A stretch of DNA of 64,000 nt, taken from NCBI GenBank assembly GCA_037178625.1, contig JAWZXG010000029.1, positions 124,001-188,000 of the forward strand, in the 5' to 3' direction. Below the pieces are notes generated by a model. That model saw nothing but the letters and a program-made list of their open reading frames with translations. It did no database searches and was not told where the DNA came from. Origin of the DNA: Skeletonema tropicum. Lineage: Eukaryota > Bacillariophyta > Thalassiosirophyceae > Thalassiosirales > Thalassiosiraceae. Made by a program: the position numbers and the translations under genes. Position 1 is the first letter of the stretch. The number at the start of each line of letters is the position of its first letter. Shown piece by piece: positions 21,251 to 32,452 of the stretch.

Positions 21251-22591
21251 ATGAGCGCCGAAGAAAAACAACAACTCATCAGGTATGCAGGAGTGTTTTG
21301 GTATGTGTATATCTATCTAAGTGTCGATTTCTAAAGCTTATTGATGTGATGCTGCTCCTTTTTTCACGACCACAGTGAACAACCACAGCTTAACTGCGGC
21401 GGCAACGCCACCAACCCCAACGGTATCGAAGATGCCGCGATTGACTCAAACTGGGATGAATCCATCGACTCATTCGATGATATGGACCTTCCTGATGGGC
21501 TATTGCGAGGAGTGTATTCATATGGCTTTGAGAAGCCAAGTGCTATTCAGCAAAGAGGTATCAAGCCTATCATGCTTGGACGTGATTTGATTGCTCAGGC
21601 GCAAAGTGGGACGGGAAAGACTGGTACCTTCGCTATTGGTGCCCTGGCAAGCTTGGACCCCAATCTGCGCCAGTGTCAGACCCTCATTCTTGCCCCGAAC
21701 AGAGAATTGGCCAAGCAGAACAGGGACGTAGTTGCAGCGCTCTGTGAGTACATGGATATCAAAGTTCATGCATGTATCGGAGGCACTGCCGTTCGAGAAG
21801 ACATTCGTGCTCTCCAGTCAGGAGTGCAAGTCGTCATTGGCACCCCTGGTCGAGTAAACCAGATGATTGAGCGGCATGTATTAAAGTTGGCAAATCTTCG
21901 CCACTTCATCCTGGATGAATCCGATGAGATGCTATCATTTGGCTTCAAGGACCAAATTTATGACATTTTCAAGTTCCTTCCTGAATCAGTCCAAGTGTGC
22001 CTCTTCTCGGCTACCATGCCACTCGAAGTCTTGGACTTGACCAAGCATTTCATGCGTGATCCGATTCGTATCCTTGTGAAGAAAGATGAGTTGACACTCG
22101 AGGGTATCAAGCAATTCTACATTGCTATTGACAGGGAGGAATGGAAGCTTGACACTTTGTGTGATCTGTACGGCACATTGACCATTGCAAAGGCTGTCAT
22201 CTTCTGCAATACTCGTGGCAAGGTTGAGTGGCTTCAGAAGCAGATGGAAGCTCGTGATTTCACCGTGTCCTGCCTACATGGAGATATGGACCAAGAGGAA
22301 CGCAACCAGACGTTCAAGGCCTTCCGCTCTGGCACCTCTCGTGTTCTAATCACGACCGATTTACTTGCACGTGGCATTGACGTCCAGCAGGTGTCCCTCG
22401 TGATGAACTTTGATCTTCCCATGAACCGCGAGAACTACATCCATCGTATTGGCCGTTCTGGTCGTTTCGGACGCAAGGGTGTGGCTATCAACTTTGTGAC
22501 GGATCGAGATGTGAGGTACTTGCGTGATATTGAAGCGTTTTACCAAACTGAGATCCCCGAAATGCCCATGAATGTTGCTGATCTCATCTAA
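21251..22591 (+). CDS. Translation initiation factor eIF4A (DEAD-box helicase) with DESD motif
   Basis: Exons 21251-21282 and 21376-22591 flank a 93 bp intron (gtatgc ... accacag), giving 415 aa. The N-terminus [15 protein letters not shown], then [20 protein letters not shown], is diagnostic for eIF4A rather than eIF4A-III. Motifs are AQSGTGKT (I), GTPGR (Ib), SATMP (III), [12 protein letters not shown] (IV), [14 protein letters not shown] (V) and [13 protein letters not shown] (VI). Two positions depart from the family: motif Ia reads APNRELA instead of APTRELA (about residue 117), and motif II reads DESD instead of DEAD (about 190). Both changes are small substitutions in otherwise near-canonical sequence. 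The first exon codes for only ten residues and is easy to miss. Confidence 0.95.
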
Positions 22592-23029
22592 TACCAAAAT
22601 AAGAGCAGCGACTACCTGCTGATTAATCTCTCTGAAGTAAATAAATATAAATGAATTGTTTGACCTTATTCTGCTTGTTGTTTTGCTAATATAATTGGGA
22701 GAAGTTGTTTCCTTTTCTGCCTGAATATAAATACCTCGCTCTAGTTTACACATGCTCGAGACGTTTTTGAAGTAAATATGTTTGATGTGTTGTCTATCTA
22801 GTGTAGTGTTTGTGTACATCCATCCTGCTTGAATAGCCAACCTCACATACAGCACACGTGAAGAACTCGTGCCGTGACTCTTGACATCCTCCTGCCTGAA
22901 ATTTGCCCGCTGTTTTTTTTCACCCGCTAGAGGCATGATTTTGGCGGTCAATACTGAGAAAAGATACAGACAAGAGAGGGATCCTGAAAGCATCTTTGCT
23001 TTCTGATGAAATAAGTGCACTGGTAGTTC
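22592..23029. other. Intergenic; nothing recognised
   Basis: 3' flank of eIF4A. A minus-strand open frame over 22361-23020 runs into eIF4A coding sequence and has no family resemblance, so it is not called. Confidence 0.4.
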
Positions 23030-23449
23030 AGATGAAAATGGTGGTATGGTACATTATGGAACTGGATACTACACGCAAATAGTGAATCCCTTGAAAAGTA
23101 TGACTATGCTTGGTTCATTGATGGAGATATTGCGCTCACTTCACTAAATTATTGGCATGCATTCTTCATGCAAGTAAGACTCATGCTCATGAGACCAAAG
23201 ATTTCGCAACCTGCATCCATCAATGATAGGGGTCCTGGCTCGGTGTTCAAAAAATTGCAGCTAAAGTGCCAATCATTGAAGAACAGGCGCCTGCCATTGA
23301 AGTACAGACATGGCTGAAATACAGTCAGTTTATCCAGGAACTACCAGAGCTCATCAAGAGTATTTCTTTTGGCGGTGAGAATTGCTTTGACATGGGTGGT
23401 GCCTCACACAATGGCACTGCGAGTTTTCCGTGTGAGTGTGAACAATAGA
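23030..23449 (+). pseudogene. Broken glycosyltransferase fragment (DUF707-like, DGD motif)
   Basis: From about 23033 one frame reads YGTLWNWILHANSESLEKYD, then YAWFIDGDIALTSLNYW and later PKISQPAS. This is the DxD sugar-nucleotide site and the following ISQPA block typical of DUF707-like glycosyltransferases. At the A-run ttcaaaaaattg (about 23250) the homologous reading moves to another frame and continues VPIIEEQAPAIEVQTWL, then GENCFDMGGASHNG, ending at a stop near 23449. Upstream, the first frame is closed by TGA and has no start. The fragment therefore lacks both its N-terminus and probably its C-terminus and contains one frameshift. A single-base sequencing error at the homopolymer could explain the shift but not the truncation. 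Confidence 0.65.
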
Positions 23450-23597
23450 CATTCTCTCTCTAGCTCTAGAATAAATATTAACCAATCGTACAATATTCTT
23501 TACACGTAGACGACGACGAGATACTAATGTTAACCCTGACCTCCCATCTCCCATTGCATTGATCTGCACTACTTATTTTCTCATAGAAGCAAAAAAA

Positions 23598-26500
23598 TTA
23601 GAAAAAGTTGGGTACCTGCGTTTTTGTCACTGCATTCGTCGAAAAGGATTCGACACCAGAGCCATTGAAAACCATAAACTTATTGTCTTTCCTAGCGAAC
23701 AAGTCTTCGTTGATCTGCTCAAAGCCCGCTGGGGTAGGACGAGTGTTAAACTTGAGTAAGTCTATATCTGTTTTCCCATTATTGCTGGCGGTGCTCTTTC
23801 GAATGTTGATGCCTCTGGCGGCAGCCTTCATGATAAAATCTGCTTCGTCAAAAGTTTTAAGATCACTACTAGGGCCTGATACCTTTCCACAGGGTCGTGT
23901 GCTTCTTCGTAAGGGTTTGGTAGGGTCATTTGGAAGACGCTGCCCTAGTGTGTACGCTTGCTCAAGCGGTCTTATTTCACTAGATGAGTCAAAGAAAGAA
24001 GAGTACAGCTTCATAGAATACTCGGTTGTAATGTCGCTCCTCTTGTAACCTACAGCAGACATATCCGTGATCTCAGTGAATGTCTTCTCTGCTTTACCCA
24101 AGTGGTTCCAACCCGCCCTGAAAGACTCTTTCACCCCCGTAGCGTCCAAGCCTGATTGCTGAAGTCTATGTAGTACATCTGGAGGGTTGGAATCACTGTA
24201 GCTCAAATCACCCTCTTCTACTTTTTCCTCAAGATTGTTGTAGATTCCATAAATTTCAGATGTGACCTTCACGGCGCTTTCGTCCTGGTGCAAGCCCCGA
24301 TAAGGTCCCGATTTAATCTCTTGCCCAATGTGCGCCGATTCTGCCAGCTTTCGGATACCTTGTACATCATTTGAATCCAGATTTGTATCCCTTAAGCATA
24401 AGGAAAACTCTTCCCGAGCACCCGGTCGGAATCCTCTTCTCGGCATTCTGCCGGGGCTTGCATAGTCAAGATACTTGGCACAAGGCTCTTTTTTCTCCTT
24501 CAAGCTTCCTAAGTAAGACATCGTAGCATCGCCGTATGAATGCTGAGATTGAGGGTGTGATTCGATCAGCTGACTTAGAGAGGTTTTGCTCCTAGAACTA
24601 AAACCGTTGATGTTGACAAATTCCTGAAGTGACATGAATGCATCCTCTCCCTTCTCATTTTTCATACTGCCCTCGTTTCCCTTCGATGATTGCACACGTT
24701 CGTCAAATAACGTAAGCTTATTTGCCTCTTTTGTTGATGCTTTTCGAGGCGAACTTAGATTGCCCATTTCTCCGTCAAGTGATGTTTTATGTTGGTCTTC
24801 GTGTGAAAGCCTTGATGGCAGCGCCCACGGCCGAGCAAAGAATTTGTCGAAATGAGTAAGCTCCTGAGAGTGATTAAATCGGTCGAATCGGCTCTGGCGT
24901 CTACCACTGTTTCTTCTGGGGTTTTCTCTCAACTGCATCCACATCCGCTGTTGTATGTAGGCTTGAATGGCTACTTTCCACCACTGAGAAAGTGCTTTAT
25001 TTTGAGCTTCACAACGTTGTTTCACCAGTTCAATTCTACCTTTTTCATCTGCTATCTTCTCTTGGTCCGCTGTATTTTCTCCTTCGTTATCATTCCAATC
25101 AACACCAAATATGCTTTCGTAGGATTTCATAGATTGAAGTGCACTTCGTCCAGCATTAACATGAAAGTTGTGAAGATAGTAGTCATTATCTAACTCCCAC
25201 AGAGGTAAATTACTTTGGCTTGGAACGTAATAACCTAGAAAGAGATTCATGGCATCTTGCTTCAGTCGATCAGTGAAGGCATTACTGTAGTATCGTCGGA
25301 TGGAAGTAAGTAGCTCTTTGTGCTTTCCCAGTTGACCAGGCACATTAGTTTTCTCGCCAGCTGACGCAACTTTTTTATGTGCCTCAGAGCCTCCATATTG
25401 CAGGGCGATTTGATCGCCAATCTCCACGTACATATCTATGAGCATGCGAACAATAATCGAAGAAGGATCCAGCTTCGGCGAACTCCTAATGCCCATCACT
25501 ACCAGCTGTTGGCCCAGTGCCTCAACCCCACTACTGAATTGGGCGACATTCGTTCTGTCAAGGCAATCTATGCAGTTCGTCCGAAGTATACCTATTTGCT
25601 CCATTGGAAAGAACGGTACACCAAAGCGCGTGGAAAGATGCTGATGTAAGTCAGTTTCAAACGGCTCGATATTTCCACCCTCAACGATCTTCCACTGAGG
25701 GTAGCTACAAAAGAACCCAGTTTGATTCACCGACCAAGTCGCCACGTCATTAAGAGAGCTGCTGACGTTAAGATTTCTGTGCTTGGAAATATGAGAGTAA
25801 TCAAGGGCACAGTATAGAATCTTGTGTTCATCATCAATGTGGCCATTGATGTAATCAATCGCATTGCGAAATTCATTTCCAACAATTACCTCCCTCTCCC
25901 GTTTCTCACTTTGTTTCACCAAATCAACTACAATTATGGGACTGCCGTAACGTCTCATCAAGTCATCAAAATGAGCTTGTGTTGCTTGGTATGTGGGATC
26001 TACCCTGTTCAAAACGATCGGCGGCTTCGGCATTGTGACAGAGCTTTCTTGGGTCCAAAAGGTTGGGATAGAACCGCGAATTTGAAGATACGAAGAGAAG
26101 ACACCCTCCGATGTGGTTTCATCATGGATAATTTGCTCGTGCTCCACATCATTGGCTACTTTCCCTCTATCACTGACACCGCGTTTGAGGTATCTGGTTC
26201 CAGCGAAATGTCTAGAACGCCTGGCTAGCAACATCAAGTTAAGTGAGCGACCATAATCGTGCAGCTTGCGTTGGATAAAGGCGCCATGAACAACGGGGAG
26301 AATCCATCCAAAATTCGTTAGTGAATTAGTACATTCCTCCAATTCACGCGTGAGAAAATAGTTCCAGGCGTACATATCCTTGAATGGCGGAGGAGGAAAA
26401 GGTTGTGATGTCATTGATAGGAAGTTATCTTGTAGACTCCGAGTGAGATCGTAGGTGTAAGAAAAGAAAAAGTTTTTTGTCAAATCAACCACCTGATACA

Positions 26501-28204
26501 AACCTAGAGATCAAAAGTGAGAAGAAGATCAATCATATTATGACAAGGTCAGATACAAGACTTTGTGGAACAACTTTGTCAAATTTGTATCATTCACCGC
26601 AAGTCCTCTACAGTCCGACCCAACTCACCCTGATACCTAAGCTCTGCAATCTCCCTATTCGTCAAACCAAGTCCAACACTCCGTTTCCCACGTTGCCACA
26701 TGCTAAGTAACCCCAAGGGATCATGCCCCAATCCCTTTTCCGATGCAGCAGACGATGAATCCGTCCGCTCTGCTGGCTTTAACGGAAACGTTTCTGTACT
26801 CTTGATAGTATAGATACTATTCCCCCCAATGGAACCCACCTTGGCTCGTTTGGTAATGAGTGTGAGGTAATAACAGTCCAAGAAATGGATGAATCCCAAA
26901 ACACCGTAGGCTTTACAAATTGGTTTCAATCCTCCTCTATTGCTGTTGTTACCTCCTCCACCTCCTACACCACCATGTCTTGACGTACTTCCAACACTTC
27001 CCGTACGATGAATCGAATGATCACTCTGACCACCAAAACCACCCTGTGAATAATGAGAAGAAGAAGTATCATAATCTCGACTACTACTTCCGCTCCCTCC
27101 ATACAAATGATGATGTGAATAGTCTCCCTCACCACTACCTACTCCTGTTGTTGTATGAGAGGAGGATGCAGTAGTTCCTCCCGTACCATTGCGGTTACCA
27201 TCATTAATCATGTCTAATATTTCCTTGATTTCAGATTGTGTGTATACTGCTGGATCTTCGAATACAAATTCAGATAGACGACGATAGGTTTGATGGTTTT
27301 GACTTTGTTGTAGTGGAGGCTGCTGCTGCTGCTGCTGCTGTTGTTGTTGTTGTTGCGACATGGAAGGAGAGGATACAGGATTGTTTTTTGTATCACCATT
27401 CTTTTCCTCTCCTGCATTGATAGAGGCATCATTATGATTCTTGACATTGGGTGAAGAAGAAGACGACGAAGAAGAAGTTGCTGTCGACGGAGGAGTCATA
27501 CCACTGTTGTTATTCCCGCTCCCTTCTTGGTGGTGTTCATTATTAAAGCTGATGTTTTGATTGTTGGTAGTCACAGCTGATGTACCTCCAGTACTATTGC
27601 CAAACCCACCAGAACCAGCAGAAAAAGTTGTTGTTGTTGTTCCCTTGGGCCGTTCAATAAGTGTTCGATCCATCTTCATAATTCGATACCCAGTGGAATG
27701 TTTGTCACATGCCACGAGATAATAGCATTGATTTGTTGAAAATAATTCAAACTTTTCGAGTCGAGTGAGGTAGGGTTCTAACGATGGCCGACGCCGTTTG
27801 TTGGTATCATTATCATCATCATCATCATTGTAGTTTCTGCTGTTGCGATTGCTGTTGCGATTGTTTGGTCGACCTGGAGGAGGAGGAGGCGGTGGAGGAT
27901 TCACTTCGTTTGTTGCCGGCAACACTTCCTCTGAGTTGATAGTGGTATTTCCAACATCGTCAGTTTCTGCTGCTCGTCGAAAGTAATAATCATCATCCTC
28001 ATCATTGCTTCCATCACTATCATCGTTATTGAGTTTTTGTTCATCGCCGGTTTTAGGCAACACGTTCTCCTCGTCTGCAGTGTTTTTAGTATCATCATTG
28101 TTAGATGTTAAGTTGCGATTTTCATAATGAGCTTCATCAAATCGAAATGCCGATGGCTCGTTTCGCCGTTTCATGTGCCTTGCTGGTCGATGTGAGCTGC
28201 TCAT
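23598..28204 (-). CDS. FIG4/Sac3-type SAC-domain phosphoinositide phosphatase
   Basis: Two long exons, 26629-28204 and 23598-26503, flank a 125 bp intron (ggtgagtt ... gatctctag). Joining them gives AELRYQGLYQVVDLTKNFFF, which is continuous with the family, and a protein of 1493 aa. The first exon supplies the SacN region: LEKFELFSTNQCYYLV, then YTQSEIKEILDMINDGN and AYGVLGFIHFLDCYYLTLIT. It is expanded by low-complexity Asn/Ser/Gly/Asp segments and a poly-Gln run of about twelve residues (near 27310-27345). The second exon carries the catalytic CX5R(T) loop NCIDCLDRTNVAQF at about residue 834. Family members remove the 5-phosphate of PI(3,5)P2 or other phosphates on endolysosomal membranes. 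The last ~400 residues are unassigned. Confidence 0.9.
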
Positions 28205-28877
28205 ATTGTTCTGTATCGATCGGACGGGTGATGATTATGTACTATTTGCTACTTCAATGCATCATAAAGCGACTTCAAATTGGCAAAAAATGTGCCGCTG
28301 ATGTAACGGCCGATACGCTTGAAGTTGATGGAACTATCAAGCCGACGATTGGACCATTGGATTCAGCGTTGAAAATTGGTCGAGAAAGTATGTTATGGTG
28401 TTGTTTGGTTGTCGTTAGTACACGACTTGCAACTCGCAACATCTACACTCTGTAGAGGAGGTGCCAGTGCCATTGTGGCGAAGTGTGCAGTTTTTTGAAA
28501 CGGTGTTGGGTAGGCTTTTTAGGGAGCAAGGGGTAGACCCCGAAATTGAGGGTTCTGGTCTTTGGCAAAATCGCGTATGTGGGGGGAGAGGCGGGGGTAA
28601 AATTGGGGCATCCCCCATGAAGGTAGTAGGCTAGCCCCCCAAAAATGGGAGTATCTAAAACCCCAACTACCTGTACCTCCTATTCCTATCTATCTCCCTC
28701 CTTCGTGCTTGCCAGTCTCGCTCTTCATCATGTCATCATAAAAAACCATGCATGCCATGGTCATCTTGGTCATGGCTGGTGCAGCGGGTGCAGGTCATGC
28801 CATGGCTCATGAGGCTATTTCTTCTTAATACATAAAGTCGCTCACTTCGTCTTCATCATTCATACATAATCACAAGC
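28205..28877. other. Divergent promoter region between FIG4-like and SGNH-like genes
   Basis: No coding feature is supported. The region has a run of catg-containing words (catgcatgccatgg, repeated ggtcatg and gccatgg) at about 28747-28812 and G-rich stretches near 28550-28640. An open frame at 28105-28455 overlaps the phosphatase N-terminus and looks like a shadow. Confidence 0.4.
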
Positions 28878-30704
28878 ATGTCTCGCAAAGCGTTGCGATC
28901 TTCCATCCATCTGTTCCTGATGTCGCTGTTGGCCTTCCTCATCGGGTTCCTCATGAGCTACGATGCAGCCACAATGCAAGACAGAACATGGGATGTAGAC
29001 GATGTCGATGGATCCATCACAGCGCTCGACTCAGCCATTGATTCGTTAGCAGCATCAAATAATGATGTGCCCGCAACAACATTGGAACTGCTTGGCAAAA
29101 TTGCTTTGAGACAACGTCAACTCAACAATGAAATCATTCGAGAGTATGGAGTGTTCGGCAAGGATATATTCAATATGATCAATGTAGAGAAGATTATCCA
29201 ATTATCTTCATTGTCAAAGACGAAGTTACTGCGGAAGATAATGATCAAGATTGTACTGGCTAGGATAAAGCAAGAGAATTCGGGCGCACAAGGTAACAAT
29301 AATCAACCAGCACCGACATTTCATTGGGTGACAGTAGGCGATTCTAATGCAGCAGGTCATGGCAATGCCTATTCACAAAGCTACACATCAATATTACACA
29401 CTACCGTGTCTAGCATATTTCAATCCGCTGGAATTGAGTTTGTAGCATCCAATCGTGCGGGCGACGTACTCTCTGGATTAGAAACTGCATTTTGTATGAA
29501 GGAGGTCTATGGTGCGGAGGTGGATGCACTCAGCTGGGATTTCATGCCGCTTGATTCCAAACATTTTGATCCGTTAAGTAATAGCCAAGGATTGGATCCC
29601 TTGCTATTTGGAGAAAGGGCTGGAATGACCTATTATCCACAGTTACCGTTCCTCTACTTTCTTGGAAGATCAACAGGTGTTGACATGCAACAACAACTTG
29701 GTGCCTTGGAAAATCGCGGGGTAGGTTTTGTCATGATGATTGAAGCCTCTCTGAGGGAAGTTGCATTGACTGTACCGGATGGAAATGATACAGATCGAGG
29801 AGGGAATCTGCCAGCTTTTCTTTCAAAGGTTCATTGCAACGGGGCAATCGAAGGGTCTGATGTATGTGACGATCTCACTCAGATGAATCGATGTTACTCC
29901 AATGAGGGAGGCGAATGTGCAAGAGTCAAATACAATGCACCAAACGAATGTGCGAACTCTCGATACCAAACGCCCTGGAATGATGGATTCAAGTTGCACA
30001 GACTGAAGGGTCGTCTACTGGGGTTTCACTTGATAGAAATGCTTCGTTTGGCAGCATTAGAGCTTGATTTGCTTGAATTGAAGCAACCTCACTTGAGAGA
30101 CAATCCACTAAAAACTTTAGATTTACTTCAAGATGAAGAAGAGGTTGAGGGTTTCTTATTCTCAAAGACTACTGCAACAACTTCCACTGAAGAATCGTCG
30201 TGGGACTGGCTAAAGCTGAAGAAATCAGTTTGTATCAATGCAATGTCGACATTACAAAACAGTGACAAACATGATGATTTACGTCCAATCGAGCTCCACC
30301 CTTCACAATCAGCATTATGCGAAGAGCTTGCTCCATTCCAAACTGCCTTCTACCGTACAAGCGACAGAGAACAGCAGATTAAACTGGACACGGTACTGGG
30401 ATTAAATAAAGGCGTGCGTGATGTTATGTACGGAGTTTGCTTGCATGCAAAAATATGTGATGAAAACCAGTGCGAGATAGACCCTGTACCTACTTCAAAA
30501 GGCACTCTAATAACAATCGACACGGTACAAATATCAGTGAACGGCAAATTTATCTCTGAACTAACCCCGATAGGAGGTTGCTATTTTCTTGCAAATGAGG
30601 AAGGACTGAAATGGAGAGAACAAGCTGGCGGAGATTCAGCTGGAGAAATTACAATCAGGACATCAAAGCCGCTGCTTGTGTCTTCATTTTTTGTTCTTGA
30701 TTAA
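28878..30704 (+). CDS. SGNH-hydrolase-like type II membrane protein
   Basis: Single exon, 608 aa. A short basic N-terminus precedes a membrane segment at about residues 10-27 (IHLFLMSLLAFLIGFLMSY), so the rest is probably Golgi-lumenal or extracellular. At about residue 150, WVTVGDSNAAGHGN resembles block I of SGNH/GDSL hydrolases (GDS nucleophile). It is followed by a region with YTSILHTTVSSIFQ and the block-like ASNRAGD. Several Cys (CNGAIEGSDVCDD, CYSNEGGEC) suggest disulfides. The mid-protein PWNDGFKLHRLKGRLLGFHL could contain a catalytic Asp/His pair (D-G-F-K-L-H). Known relatives act on acyl or acetyl groups of glycans; the substrate here is unknown. Confidence 0.62.
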   Translation: MSRKALRSSIHLFLMSLLAFLIGFLMSYDAATMQDRTWDVDDVDGSITALDSAIDSLAASNNDVPATTLELLGKIALRQRQLNNEIIREYGVFGKDIFNMINVEKIIQLSSLSKTKLLRKIMIKIVLARIKQENSGAQGNNNQPAPTFHWVTVGDSNAAGHGNAYSQSYTSILHTTVSSIFQSAGIEFVASNRAGDVLSGLETAFCMKEVYGAEVDALSWDFMPLDSKHFDPLSNSQGLDPLLFGERAGMTYYPQLPFLYFLGRSTGVDMQQQLGALENRGVGFVMMIEASLREVALTVPDGNDTDRGGNLPAFLSKVHCNGAIEGSDVCDDLTQMNRCYSNEGGECARVKYNAPNECANSRYQTPWNDGFKLHRLKGRLLGFHLIEMLRLAALELDLLELKQPHLRDNPLKTLDLLQDEEEVEGFLFSKTTATTSTEESSWDWLKLKKSVCINAMSTLQNSDKHDDLRPIELHPSQSALCEELAPFQTAFYRTSDREQQIKLDTVLGLNKGVRDVMYGVCLHAKICDENQCEIDPVPTSKGTLITIDTVQISVNGKFISELTPIGGCYFLANEEGLKWREQAGGDSAGEITIRTSKPLLVSSFFVLD

Positions 30705-30945
30705 TTTATTGTGTGTGACATATTATATTTTCTCTTCTGGGAATCACATTTGAAGCGTCGGTCCATTAGCATTTTTTATTACATACATAATCAACACCAA
30801 CAAAATTAAATCTCTTTACATCTTACAGACCCGAGATCGATTTTGGCCATTATCTCTGTCGTCGCCCTATCAAAGCGTGGGTAGTAACAGTTACATGATC
30901 TCTTGTTAACTTTTTCTCCACAGTTGTCTTCAGTACCATTATCAT

Positions 30946-31692
30946 TTACTGTGGATCTCTTTTCATCAACCACATCTTTTGACGAGCAGTAGGTGATTCG
31001 TCATTTGGGGCGACAAGATCGAGCTCTTCAACAGTTTCGTAGCCAAAATACTTGTACATTTCCTCATTTTCTTTTGACTCAGTCTCCAAATATACTGGTA
31101 CTTTTAGAGAATCTGCTGCTTGGTGTAATGTCGTCAATAGCTTCTTTCCGTACCCTTGCCCGTGTTGGTCAGATCTAACCCCAACAGTTAGTAGATATAT
31201 CCAGCGTTTAATGCTTTTCATATGTGCAATGCGACGTTTTTCAAGAACTTTCATCGCATCAAGTCGCTTCTGTGAATTTGGACCATAACTTTGCTTCTCT
31301 TTGTACATGGGAGGGAGACCATATCTGAGCAATGACAAGAACATTTTTAGCATGGATTCTTCGTGGTCGGAAGAAACGCAAATGTTCATTGCCCCAACTA
31401 CCTGATTGTTTCTTCCCTTGATCGCCATAGGAACTAATCCCCGATGAACATTGAACGATACCTGAAACACCCACTTGTTCAATTTCGCCATCTTCTTTTC
31501 GTTTTCGACGGTGTCATCTTTTTGTAAGTCAGCAAACCAAACGAATAACGGATCTTCCATGAAGGCGTCGGCAAGAGTTGCGATTGCATCTTCTTTATCA
31601 GCATCACCAGACACAAAAGATACCGAATCATTTACGAAAGGCTTCAGCGCTTGTTCTAGCTCCGTTTTAGACAGTTTTCCTCCTCCAAACAT
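30946..31692 (-). CDS. GNAT-family N-acetyltransferase
   Basis: Single exon, 248 aa. The acetyl-CoA binding motif A is clear: WIYLLTVGVRSDQHGQGYGK with the Q-x-x-G-x-G core QHGQGYG at about residue 178. Motif B follows with VPVYLETESKENEEMYKYFG. The N-terminal part has DAIATLADAFMEDPLFVWFA, typical of the alpha1-alpha2 region of this family. There is no targeting peptide. The acceptor substrate cannot be deduced. The Stowaway-like element lies about 210 bp upstream of its start codon. Confidence 0.88.
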   Translation of the reverse strand: MFGGGKLSKTELEQALKPFVNDSVSFVSGDADKEDAIATLADAFMEDPLFVWFADLQKDDTVENEKKMAKLNKWVFQVSFNVHRGLVPMAIKGRNNQVVGAMNICVSSDHEESMLKMFLSLLRYGLPPMYKEKQSYGPNSQKRLDAMKVLEKRRIAHMKSIKRWIYLLTVGVRSDQHGQGYGKKLLTTLHQAADSLKVPVYLETESKENEEMYKYFGYETVEELDLVAPNDESPTARQKMWLMKRDPQ

Positions 31693-31905
31693 GATGTGTC
31701 AAAGTAGTTTCTTAATTTATGATAACGACGCAATAATTACTGAACAGTACTTTAGAGACAGCAGACAGCAGACAGTAGCAGCAGGAATCTACTAATGCTA
31801 TTATTGAGTCTATCTAGCGTATTCTTGGCTAGCGCTTCGACCAACAATGAGCTAGGTAGGTCGCTGAATGTGATAGAATCAAGATTCTTTCCCTGCAATC
31901 TGCTA

Positions 31906-32242
31906 CTCCCTCTGTCCCAAAAAAAATGAGCTATTTGAAGTTAATCGTAGTCCCACAAAAAACTAGCTATTTGACGTACTTATTCCTACGTGAGGTCCTA
32001 CACACAAGTGTCCGAGAGGCCTCTTCATTTTCCAATAGGGTTAGATATAAGGATATTTTAACGCCTTTTGTCACAATATCATTACAAATATGTACTTGCT
32101 TAACAACCTCCAACCTCCATATAATCGTAACCGGCGTGAAATAAGCTTTCCAACGATGTGCGATAGCAATTTTTTGGACGGAAATTGACCAAATTTTAAC
32201 TATTTTAAATCAAAAAGCTCATTTTTTGTGGGACAGAGGGAG
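31906..32242. mobile_element. Stowaway-like (Tc1/mariner) MITE
   Basis: The 337 bp element has inverted termini CTCCCTCTGTCCCAAAAAAA at 31906 and the mirror tttttgtgggacagagggag ending at 32242. About 26 of 28 terminal bases match and continue into atgagct. Both ends are flanked by TA (31904-31905 and 32243-32244). TA target duplications and CTCCCTCYGTCCC ends are the hallmark of plant Stowaway elements. The interior is AT-rich with no transposase. It lies between the start of the GNAT gene and the stop of Sec61 alpha. Confidence 0.9.
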
Positions 32243-32452
32243 TATCTTACATCTTACCAGAATCTTTCCTTGGTCCTCCTTAGTTTTGGCGTAAAGGAGA
32301 CTCGTGTCTTCGTTTTTTGTCCTTCCTAGTTTAAATTTCGTTGTTACGAGAAAAGCGAAACATCATAAACATCCTTCATTTCATGAAGTTTATACTTGTG
32401 ACCCCAGCCAAAAGTTTGCATGCATTCCTTTCCCAGACATCATGTCAGCTGT

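Noticed and set aside
22361..23020. 220-codon minus-strand frame
   Set aside because: Overlaps eIF4A coding sequence, has no family resemblance and odd composition; a shadow frame.
27310..27355. CAG/CAA tract as a possible stand-alone microsatellite
   Set aside because: It lies in frame within the FIG4-like gene and codes for poly-Gln, so it is treated as part of the protein.
28105..28455. 116-codon plus-strand frame
   Set aside because: Antisense to the FIG4-like N-terminus and without any recognisable domain.
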